This document shows positions 23,501-35,500 of a stretch of DNA of 64,000 nt, in pieces. Both the position numbers and the translations under genes were made by a program. Every line of letters begins with the position of its first letter. The stretch's first letter is position 1. The stretch comes from Limnephilus marmoratus (Eukaryota > Arthropoda > Insecta > Trichoptera > Limnephilidae). The stretch spans positions 10,993,721-11,057,720 of the forward strand of contig OU862928.1 in the NCBI GenBank assembly GCA_917880885.1. Reading direction: 5' to 3'. Below the pieces are notes generated by a model, which was not told the DNA's origin, made no database searches, and saw only the letters and a program-made list of their open reading frames with translations.

Positions 23501-26500
23501 TATTGCGCGATGTACTTCTATTATGATATGAATTGACAGAATCCCTTCTCTGTTGACTTTTTGATCTAGAACGCGAACTAGATAATTGATTAAACACACT
23601 TTCTTCTGATTTTATATTAAATTCTGATGATTCTAAACACGATGCAATAGTAACTAACTTTTCAAAAGTATTTTTTTCGCCTTCCACGAATAAACGTTCC
23701 CTAATTCTAGGATTTTTAATTTTGCAAATGAATAAATCTTTCAAGGTTTCTTCAAACCTTACCCCAAACTTACAATTAATCGACAAACTTTTCAATCTAG
23801 CAGCAAATTCTTTTACGCTTTCACCAGGTTCATTGATAACATTATAAAAAACTTGATCTTTCTTCGTACAAGGAAGTAACGTTTTCACAATAATTACCTA
23901 AAAATTCGCATAAAATTTCTACCGTCACATCATTAATATTTTTAGGCGTTACCAATTCTATTAATAATTTAAAAGTTTCCTCTTCCAAAGCGTTTAAGAA
24001 TATAGCTCGTTTCTTTTCGGCAGTAATCTTTTCATCATATAAGATAAAGTAATTCTCCAATCTTGCTCGAAAAACCCCAAAACAATCCGTCTTATGACTG
24101 AAAGTCGCTAACGGCTTTACTTGAGCCATGATTTGCACACAAAAAAAAATTACAACAATTCCAAATTTTCTCTAATTCAATATGTAGGTCTTATCTTAAA
24201 TATGTTGCTGATGATCATCCCTCCGTCAGCTCGAAATTAATCATCCAGCTCCTGCTACCGAGATCAGCTCCCTGCTCCCTTGATGGCCCCTGGCACCTTA
24301 TCAGCTCCCAGCAGTTACCAAGAACAGCTCCCTACCGCTCCTTGTTGCCCCGGTTGCTTCTGGTCAGGATCAGCTCTCTGCTGCTCCTCGATACTCCGCC
24401 TGATTCTTGACCCTCTGGTACTCCCCGCTGCAGATTTTCTTTATGAAACTCGGCTCGTTCGGCTCCCCGCCGATTTAACAGTTTCCGTTCGTCACAGTTC
24501 TTCCAGTTGCTCTTTTCAGCTCCCCGCTGAAAAACGTCTTTATCTCGCTCTCAAAGACACCCACAATCCGGTTTATGTTGACTGATGACTGTTTAACATC
24601 GCAAGATTCCCCGTCCGTAAATATTTCACAGTACCGCTATTATCACAAAAATTCTCTCCGAATTTCTTTAAAAAAACATTGTGAATTGTCTTCTTGTCGC
24701 GTAAATTCTTTTTAATCCTCGTCGCCACTGTAATATTTTGATATAATATATATTTAATAACACTTTTCTTACAATAGAATTATCCGGAATCTTGTTGAAA
24801 TAAAAGAACCCTGTATGATACTTCTTTCAGCAGTCGTACAGCAAACAACACTCTAAATTCAAACCATAGACGTGCGCTCCCAGCGCCCGTCTATTAAGGA
24901 GGTAGCTACCAGTAGCTACCACAGAAGCTAATGTAAAAAAACACCTAATGATAGATAAACCATAAATCAAACATCCTGTGAACAATTTTTACTGGATTAC
25001 TTAAGCACTCACGGCCGGCCCTGAGCCAAACGGCGCGCGCTTGGCGCTAGTAAAAACCTCAAGGGCGCTGCGTTAGGTGTTAGATATTATCAGCGCCTTG
25101 CCTCCTTTGCCCCTTGGCGCCTTGGCAAGTCGGAGCAGATTGCTCCAATTGCGCCTTCACGGGGACGGCCCTGTACGCACTTCTCAATACTTATTATTTA
25201 AATCTAAAAATTTTAACATTCTGTAAATATTCCGAAACAATAAATTAAAACTGAATTCTTTCTTCTTTGATGTAAGAGATATTTTGTGTTTAGAATGTGG
25301 TCTGGAGAATGCAGATGCAGATGTCTCTACTTTTATCCACAAGGCCCCCATTGCCCCCAAAAATTCTCTGCCCTGGCACGTGGCAGTTTACGAGAAGAAA
25401 ATATCTGAGTTCGAATTCATTTGTGGAGGAACCATCATCCGCCATAGAGTGGTCGTAGGAGGTAAGATAACAACATTATTCGTATTTATTTTTATTTTAA
25501 CTTAATGCGTAAAATTTCAAAAAGTAAAATTTAATCACGACGGTGACCGCAGCTTTCCAGAACTAAGCACTGCTCCTAAGTGAGCGCTGGACCCGAGCTC
25601 ACCCCAGATTACGTCTTAATAATCAATTATTTTTAATCATTCTATAGCATTGAGCTCAGATTATATTTGTAAGCAGTCCTGGTAAGAGATTATTTCCTTC
25701 AGAAAATTGAGATCACCCGTAAATATTGTTAGTTTGTAATTAAATAGACTCAATTATAAGGTACAGACTTATTTTATTGTCAGGTAAACAATACACTAGT
25801 TAACACACATTCAAACAGAAGAAAAAAAACAAAAGAAGATTGTTCCGGAACTATCAGTGTTGCCAGCATCAAATATTCCAACACCCTCCCTATTTGATGA
25901 TACCCTGATTGCAAATGCATCTCATCAATTTCTCTCTATCCAAAGCTTTGGTGAGAGAGTCGGCTACCATTTTAGTTGTAGGGATGTATTTGAATTCAAT
26001 TAGTTGGCATTGGATCTTCTCACGAAGGAAGTGATGTCGCACATCTATATGTTTGGTTCTGGCTTGGTAACACCCATTCACGGCTAGATTTGCCGCTCCC
26101 TGGTTGTCCACGTGGATAACTGTAGGAGTGTCATATACTGCACCGTCGATTTCCTGAGCCAGACCTCTTAACCACAATGCCTCCTGTGTCGCAGCAGACA
26201 TGGACATGTACTCTGCTTCGGTTGTTGATAGCGCCACAGTTGGTTGTTTTTTGTCCCCCAAGAAACAGCTCCTTTACATTTAGTAAAAATGTAGCCTGTC
26301 ACAGATCGCCTTTCGTCACAATCACTGGCCCAGTCAGCATCACAGAAACCAACAATTGAAGAGGGTGTGCATCCATCAAACTCCAGTTTCCAATCTGCAG
26401 TACCCTTTACGTAACGCATGATTCGTTTGACTGCAGCCCAGTGCGCTTGACCTGGATTGTTATTGAAACGACTCACATAACTAACCGCAAATGAAATGTC

Positions 26501-29500
26501 AGGTCGGGTAACTTGAGAGGCAAATAACAAACTACCGACTGCCTCTTGGTACGGAATATTTTTCATCATGGCTGAGGTGTTCTCATCTTTTGGTGATTGC
26601 TGTTTCGAGAGTTTTTCATTAGGACTTGTGGTGTGTCCACAGGGTTGCATCCATACATATTGAAGCGCTTCAGAACCTGTTCAATATAGCTCTGTTGACT
26701 TATCCACAGCTTCTTGTTTTGCCTGTCTCGAGTCAACTGGAATCCCAACACATATTTGGCTTCACCGATATCAGTCATTTTGAAACTTTCTTTGAGCTGA
26801 TTTTTAACAGCATATTTTTGTGATTTGTCGCTAGAAAAAATAAGTAGATTATCCACCCAAACAGCAATGATCAACACAGTCGCATTTTCATTTTTCACAT
26901 ACACACATGGATCATATCTAGACTGTTGAAACCCAATATTCTTCAGGCATGCATCCAATTTTATGTTCCAAACACGGCTTGATTGTTTTAATCCATATAG
27001 GCTTTTCCTTAGGCGACAAACTTTATCAGACTTTTGGTATCCTGTTGGTTGGTACATGTAGATTTCCTCCTGAAGATCGCCCTGGAGAAATGCTGAAACA
27101 GCGTCCATCTGATCTATGTCCAAATCAAGTTCAGCCGCTAATGCCATTAAGTATCGAGTGGAGCTGTATCGGACCACAGGTGAGAAGGTTTCTTCGAAAT
27201 CCAAACCCTTTCTTTGAGCACAACCTTTCACTACTAGACGAGCCTTACGCTGGACTATATCCCCATTTGCATCTCTCTTTGTGCGAAAAACCCATTTGCT
27301 GTTTAAAGGTTTTCTGTCAGATGGAAGATCGACCAGTTCCCATGTGTTGTTATCCATTTGTGATTCCATTTCACGGTCCATTGCTTCAATCCAAAGTTGT
27401 TTATCTGATCGCTCCATTGCCTTCTCAATGGTCAAGGGATCTGAGAGTTCATCACTAACACCAGTATAAACTACAAAATCATCATATTTTTTGGGAAGAT
27501 TCCTAACCCTGTCCTGCCTTCTTAGACCAGACTGTAAGTCTGCAACGTGCGGATTTAGCAAGTATTCAGTATCCCGTATATCCGCAATGTCCTCTGAATC
27601 CACTGAGCCAACTTTTTCGGATGAGTCCTTAGATACAATATCTTCATTTATTGAGGAACATTCATCTTCCGCTGCAGGAAAGAAAGATCCTCTTGAATTA
27701 TCCTGTTTCCCTGCGAGGAGTGAAACTCCTTCCTCATTCTCAGAGAAAATGACATCTCTTGATGCAAAAATACAATTATTGTTAGGGTCATACAAACGAT
27801 AAGCCTTGGACAGAAGACTATACCCCATCATAATGCATGGTTTTGATTTAGGGTCTAACTTTTTTCGGTGTGCATCCGAAATGTGTGCATAGGCTTTGCA
27901 GCCAAACACCCTTACATGTTTTACAGTAGGTTTTCTTCCTGACCACATTTCCTCGGGAGTTTTATCCACATTTTTGCTGGGCGAACGATTCATCAAGTAG
28001 ACTGTAGTCAAGACTGATTCAGCCCAAAAAATATTTGGGAGGTTAGCTTCAATCAAAAGACTGATCTGTTTCTGGATGAACTCTTTTCTGCCGCCCCTCT
28101 GGAACTGCGACTACCCGATCCAGAAACACTGTATTTTATCCATCTGGGCGAGCCAGATCCGTACATAGCAATGTCATTGGGATTTTCTAATGTTGAATTA
28201 TTATGCGAAACATCTTGTAGCAATTTTGTCTTTATTGCATCCCCAGTCACTTTTATTCCAGAGCTCTCTATGCCCATAATCATGGGGGTGTACTTTTCTG
28301 GAAGCCCGGCAAGAAGAATGGTACCTATCCATTCATCATCAACTTTTAGACCAATATTAGTCATTTTCAGGGCAGTGGTAATAATTTTATCGACGTAATC
28401 TTCAACAGATTTACAGTTTTCTAACTTTGTTGTTATAAGGGTCCTAAGTAGCCCTACGCGCCGTGTAAGACTTTTATCGTCGTAAGCAGCAGCAAGATTG
28501 TCCCAGGCTTCTTTCGCGGTTGTAGCAGACTGGACATGAACATAGTTAACTGGTTCAATCAATAAAACAATCTTGGAACGACATTTTTTAACCATTTTCT
28601 GGTCTGATTCCGTACCTTCGACACATTCCCATAAATCCTGGTCTTCTAAATATGCTTGAGCAGCGAACTTCCAGATGTCATAGTTCTCACGGCCCCTCAG
28701 CTTTTCAATAGGGAGTTGGAACGACATTGTTCGATTCAAATGTTAATCACAATTTAATACTTAAGTCATTGATCACAACACAGTGTCTTTAAGCATGATG
28801 TGGCCCATAACCTGTTAGTTTGTAATTAAATAGACTCAATTATAAGGTACAGACGTATTTTATTGTCAGGTAAACAATACTCTAGTTGACACACAGAAAC
28901 GTTTAAACAGAAGAAAAAAAACAAAAGAAGATTGTTCCGGAACTATCAGTGTTGCCAGCATCAAATATTCCAACAAATATAAGACATCTGTGATATTTTA
29001 CGCAGACTTTAATGGCGTCTAAAGTATGAGGAATAATATAGGCATAAGTTTTGACCCTGGGGAATATCTGACAATGCTGGGAATCGTTCAGATTCTGGTT
29101 CATTTTTTATCACATATTGACTTCTGGATTTCCTATGAGAGGCGAAGAAGTCAGCGTTTGTTGATTGAAGTCAAGTTTGATCATTTCGAGTATTAAAATA
29201 TCATGATCATCTCGATCAAAGACTGGAAGTCCAAATTTTGCAGCTACTATAAAAGCTGGTGACTTGAATGCGAAACACGTCTCCTGGCTTAGTCGTTATG
29301 ATAATCAAAAAGGTAGAGATCTCGCTAATTACGCTCTTTCTAACCCAATCGTCATGATGTCCAGACATCCTCACCCTACATCACCACGCCGGAAGGCCTG
29401 CATGGTAATTCTTAGAGATAATAACCATTTATACTCCATACGTGTACTAAACAATCCCGCACCTGATCATAATCATATTGTTTTAACACTATCAGGAGAT

Positions 29501-32500
29501 TCAAAACCAACGGGACCTAAATCAAATGGCATAAATTCATGGGAAATAAATAACCGCATTATCCGGTATTTACGTCGTGTCAGCCATCAAGAGTGACTAA
29601 GGGGTCCAGGTCCAGGATGTCTTACAGCCAGATCTGTGCACAAGGTCCTGTATGGATAGATTGCTTCGACGAAATTATACAGGGTATTAAGGGACGTATT
29701 TGACTAATATTAATCAGTGATCCCTGACATTATTTGAAGTAAAAAATGTAGGTGTTGGACAATCGAGGGCGGGGTAAGAGGTTGGGTGGTTACTCGGCTA
29801 AGTGACCAGTAACGTCATGCAAAAGAAAAAGAAAAATCGATTTTGAAGAAAAAAAAATTTATATGAAAAAAACGTCATCGAAAAAGTCACCGCAGACCAA
29901 AATTTGACTCACATTTTTCATTATAAATAATATCAGGAATCATTGGTTAAAGTCAATTAAATACATCCCTTGACACCCTGTATTGTGTATGGTGCTTTGT
30001 GCTTTGGTCCTTACTTAGATCACTTTCATTTACATTTATTTCATCTTATTCAATTGCTACGAAATGAATAACAACTATTTTATTAATTATGCTGGTTTTT
30101 ATTTTTAGCTGCGCACTGCTTCTACGATTGGTACAACAAACTGACTTTGCCCGCGCATCTGTTCCATGTAGCGGCGAATAAACACTATCAGAAGTGGAAT
30201 CACCCTGCCGAGCCAGACGCTCCCAAATCAAAGGTTTGCAATAACTCATCTCTTTTCTTTATACTCTGCCAAATCAATTTGCACGTTTTAGGGGTCAATG
30301 TTTTTAATACATTCCAAAATCTATCAATTAAAACCATGAAATTTTCATAAAAATACACGTATTTTATATATTTTATAATTTTTTTTATTATTATTATTGT
30401 ACAACAGAATAATTCCAATTACAGTACAATTTAGTTACCCTATCAGCATTTAGGCAAGTGACTCTTCAATAATGTTTTTAAGGCATATAAAGAACAGTCA
30501 CTTACATCCAAATAGTTTGCAATTTCATTTAACAGCACCACTCCCCTCGTCATGCTATGCTTTGCCAAGACGTCTGTTCTGCCGTTCGGTACTTTAAATA
30601 AGTCATGATGTCGACTTCGGCTGTAGTGGTCTGGTACATATAAATCAAAAAATGGGCTATTGATGAAATTGTTCTAAATTTTGAAAGACAGAATAGCAAG
30701 ACTTGCTTTCCTTCTAGTTTCTAGGCTCACAGAATCAGTTTCCTCGAGTAAGTCAATATGGTGCATGAATCTTGGATAGGTTCCATGCTTCCGCATATAA
30801 ACATACCTGAGGAATTTCTTCTGGATTTGCTCTAACATATCAATGTACTTCTGGTGGTACGGTGTCCAAACATCGCTCGCGTACTCCAGTTTGCTTCTCA
30901 GTATGCCATCGAATAACGCTAGCATAGCTTCTTGGTTATCAAATTGCTTACAAGTCCTGATGATGAATCCAAGAAGTTTGTAGCAAGACTGAGTGAGCTG
31001 CGATATATGGCAAGAGAATGTCAGTTCGGGATCAAAGACGACACCGAGATTTTTCACGGATTTTACACGTGATAACGTTTCGCCTTTTATTTTATAATCG
31101 TAAATTATAATGTTTTTACAACGAGTGAAGGATATTGTGACACATTTCTTTGTGTTAAAATCTAATTTGTTTGCCAACGACCATTCAGATAGTGCATCCA
31201 TATCAGTTTGCATTTTAAAGCAATCTTGTTGGCAGCTTATTTCCATCATTATTTTAAGGTCATCAGCAAATAGTAGACATTTGCCGTTCCTAACACAGTT
31301 TTGGATGTCATTGAGGAATTGAAGATTGCGCTTGGAATTTTTTTGAATTATGTCCATTTATCGAAACAAATTGACTTCTGGATTTTAAATACGATGAGAA
31401 AAAGTTCAGTGTTGGTAGATCGAAGCCTATTTTAAACATTTTCCTCAGAAGTATATCATGGTTAACACGGTCAAATGCCTTGGCAAAGTCGGTGTAAACT
31501 ACATCTGTTTGGTGCCTCGAGTCCAAACTGGTGGCTGGCTACCAACCGCGAAAAATTAAGCAGATTTGTGATTGTTGATTTCTTTGGAAGGAAACCGTGT
31601 TGATTTTCACCAATGAATGGCGCAATCTGGTGACTTAATTGGTCACAAATCAATTTTTCAAAAAGTTTGGGTAGCACTGATAATACGGCTACCGGTCTGT
31701 AGTTTTTGAGAATAATAATAATGTCTCTATAAAGGGGTTAAATTGGATTATTGATTGAATGAAATTGTAAAGAGAGTTGGTAAACTACGCTTAAGAAAAT
31801 ATATTATTTTTACGGTAACGATTTGCAGACTTTCGGTAATATAAAATCTTTAAAAAAACCATTAACTTTTCTTTATTCTTTTTTCAGTTTTTTCACTACT
31901 ATTTGTAATGTTTTTTTTTTTATCTGTACATACTTGTTTGTTATTTTAATTTTATCCTGATGAGGGAACCATTCGTTTCGTAGGATGTTGACAATAGGCC
32001 ACTTGCACCACATTTAAAAAAAAATCCGGTTTAGGCAAATATTCTAAGGCCTCCGTTTTTTTTAATTCTATTTTTGAAACCGAAAAAAAATTTCAATCTG
32101 AAAAATCGGACCATTTTTTTTACTCGTAAACCGGAAACACGGGACATGATTTTATGGGTGCGAAAAAACAATAATTACATAGCCGAAAATCATTTAAAAA
32201 AAACCGTCTGTATAACTTCGGTCAAAACGACAAACCAAAATATTTCAATTCGAATTCTGACGCTGCATTAAGTTATTTAAAAATGAATTTATGTAACCAC
32301 CGTACGGAAGTACCTGTAATGAAGTTCGCAGGCAATAAAGCAAATGAATTGTATGTTACTTCCACACAAAAGTCAACCTTCCAACTCCGAACTTCGAACT
32401 TCAAAATGGCGGACATCGAACAGCTGATTCGGCGCTGTACAAGTTGTTGCCTACAATTGTGCAGGCGATGCTTCGGTTTCCATTATATTGATTTCGATTC

Positions 32501-35500
32501 GTATAGCTAAAAAAAATATAATTTTAGACAATTTTTATCCGCTTCAAATAATATTTTTACCACTCTCCCGTAAAGATATTGTGCAGACTGATGTGTTGGG
32601 CCAAATCGTCCAAACGTTTGCAGTTGGAAGTTGACCAAAGTGTGGCCGTACCAATAGTTTCGAATTCAAAAATTCGCCGGAAATCAAAGTATTGCAATAT
32701 ATAAAAAAAGTCAGTTCGGAATTTCATAAAATTTATTGAATATTATCGGAGACGGAACATTTTCATGTATTGACGTCATGAGCCCAACAAAGGGGCTTAT
32801 TTGTTAATAAAAAATAAAACTATAGTAACGTTTTCGTAATCTTAGTAGAAAATCTATCCACACGATTTTTTTTAAGTCATTATGAAATCGTTCAAAGTAG
32901 CCTATCTTATAATATAAAAATGAATCGCTAAATGTGTTGGTAAGCGCAAATCTCGAGAGCGGCTGAACCGATTTCGCTAATTATTTTTTTAGAATATTCC
33001 TTGAAGTTCGAGGATGGTTCTTACGGAGATAAAAATTAAGAAAATTGCGAGGAAAATTGGATAATTTCAGAAAACCTTTACGACTTTCGCACGTTTGACA
33101 GTTCGCGTGTTTGAGAATGACATTTTGCAAAACAATGTTTGTTCAATCAGGATTCTATTTTTGAAAATCTTTAAGTTGATAAGTATATTTAAAGTAGGTA
33201 CTCCCCTAATAGTTTGAATCGAATCAAGAATTTTAGATATTTTAAATAGGTACCTATGTTAGGTATCAAATTTAATATACCTAGATGAAAAATGAAATTT
33301 GAATAAAAATTGTAAAAGGTGGCACGCGGGCTGTTTAAAAACTGAATGTACTGGGATTGAATATATGGAATGTGGGAGGAGGGTTGGCGGGATGAGGGAG
33401 CGGGAAAGGCAATAGGGAAGGCGGGGAAGGTGGAAGGGGAACGCGGGAGTGGAAGGGGACGTGTGAGGGGGGAGGGGAACTCGGGAGGAGGGTTCGCGGG
33501 ACGGGGGAAGGGGGGGGGGGAGTGGAGTGGGAAGAGGGAAACTTAAAGAGGTGACGGAGTGGGAACGGGAGAAAAAAAGGGGAGGCGGAATGGGAAAGGA
33601 CACGCAGGGAAATTTTTTTTTTTATTAAATGGCATAGCAACGCATGCCGGGACCAGCTAGTTTTGAATCATTTTCAAACTGTAGTTAAACCACTTTGAGA
33701 TGACTTATTTATGTGATTTTAAGTGTTAATTTTTGAAGGTGAGTAAATTGACTTTAAAAATCGTATAAATAAGTCGTCTCAAAGTGGTTTAACCACAGTT
33801 TGAAACATGCCATTTAATTTAAATTATATGTTTTTTTAAATGGAGCTTTACAAACCCGAAAACAATTAATAATTATTTCTTTATTCATTTCGGTTTTCAA
33901 GATTATATTTTATGTTTTACACAAAAACTTTTCGTGGTATCCAGAAACTAGTGGTGCAAAGGGTATCTTTTAGGACAAATTTGGAAGAAGGTCGGTAGGG
34001 GTAACTATCAGCTGTTCATTGTCTTTTAAAATGCACCGAAGCGTGGACCTGGCTCCAATATTTTTTCAAACTTTTATTTGATGAGAATAAGTACATAAAA
34101 CAAATTGCTTTTTTCAGTTCTTTTTTTATGTTTGCTCCACGCAGGAGGCCCGAGGTAAATAATTTCCCTCAGGACCCATGGCCCATGGGAAAGTGTGAAA
34201 TGTTTTTTCTAATGAAAGGAAGGAGTGGAAGATCTGGAAATCAAAAAGGTATAAAGGGCGGGTAGGAATCTGGGGTTAGTATGTCCAGGAGTGACGGATG
34301 AATTCATCCCTTCTACTGTGGTGCAAAGCGATGGGTCGAGAGTCTTGCTGGAGAGGTAAAAAGGTCTCCCTCCACCAATCACGTAATGAACTCAGGCACC
34401 AGGAACCTAGGTCACCGGCCGGAGCTTGCCACTTGAAGTGACCTATTGGTTAAGGAGGCGGTACGCATACCCGCCTCCCAAACTGAGATGTGATGTGTAT
34501 TCACTAGTTTTCCGCTTTTACCCTGGGCCCTAGGGTATAAGGCCTAGGGCTCTTCCTTCATCAGTTACTATTATGTTATTCAAAGGTTTTCTCAATTCTT
34601 CTTAGGCAGGTTGAGACTCACCAACATGTTTGAGTATTATAGACAAACTTGTATTCTGTCCTTATTCCAGGTGCGGCAGATCCGAGTCCATGATTGGTTT
34701 AGGGGGGATCAGAACCAGTATCAAAATGATTTGGCTCTAATCATTTTGGAAACTCCTTTGGAGTTTTCAAACAAAATAGGCCCCGTTTGTTGGAACTTGG
34801 GAAATCAATGGTTTGATAACAATCAGCTGACCATCGGAAGCGAAGGAAAGGTAAATTTATATTTATATCTGTATTAACTCCACATGGGTAAGAATCTGAG
34901 AATCAGTGTCTCCAGGAGTGATGGACATATTAATTTATCCCTCCCACTGCGGTGCTAGGTGATGTCCCGAGAGAGTCCTGCTGGAAAGGTCAAAGGTCTC
35001 TCCAGATCTGGCCTGTTATGCAGTTGGTGGGCAGACGCATCCGCCGCCAAGATCCAGACTAACCCCACCTCCGCTAAGTACTAACCTGATTTGTTGTATT
35101 ATATTTTTTCCTGTTAAGCACTTGCATATTGCTTTCTAATAACGTATGCAGGGACACTGGAGGTCTATAATCGTTCAAAATAAGTAAATGAAGCTTCGTT
35201 TAACAAAAAATTAGAATCTTGCGAGAGACTTGAAGGAGTAACTATCTGTTACTTATACCAGGGCGAGTAAGTGGTGGATAACCTCCACCCCCGCTGAGTC
35301 AATAAACATAGTGAACTATTTCGGGTAACCTTTGGCAGAAGCGTTGGTTGGTTATCCAGTAAAGGTATGCATACCCGCCTACTAAAATCGACGAGTTTCG
35401 GGAGAACCCCTCCTTCGTCGCGTCGATAGAATGATATTCTAACCAATACAGAAAAAAAATTAAATGTGTTGTAAATGTCGATTTAGAAGAAGATTAAGAA

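Larger units (their letters stand above)
13637..24923 (-). mobile_element. Gypsy LTR retrotransposon (mag-like), split by a BEL element
   Basis: LTRs at 13637-13841 and 24729-24923 are nearly identical (TGTGGTAG...TATTACA in element sense), and GAAGC flanks both sides (13632-13636 and 24924-24928). On the - strand follow a PBS, gag (24138-23384), protease, and pol (16975-13947). A PPT-like purine run (AGTGGGGGAGAA) precedes the 3' LTR. Without the nested BEL element it is about 5.1 kb. gag and pol carry frameshifts and a stop, so this copy is dead. The PBS and layout fit mag-type Gypsy elements. Confidence 0.92.
25727..28975 (-). mobile_element. Copia LTR retrotransposon, internally deleted
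   Basis: LTRs at 25727-25883 and 28813-28975 (TGTTGGAATATT...CTAACA in element sense) are flanked by AATAT on both sides (25722-25726 and 28976-28980). Next to the 5' LTR, 28802-28812 reads GGTTATGGGCC, the primer site of Copia-like elements that pairs with the anticodon arm of initiator Met tRNA. At 3.25 kb it is well short of a typical 5-kb Copia: zinc knuckle, protease and integrase core are missing between gag and pol. Confidence 0.92.

Noticed and set aside
33259..33640. Proline/serine-rich reading frames on the - strand
   Set aside because: They come from the purine-rich tract inside the Helitron-like element; two overlapping frames are open simply because the composition is biased.
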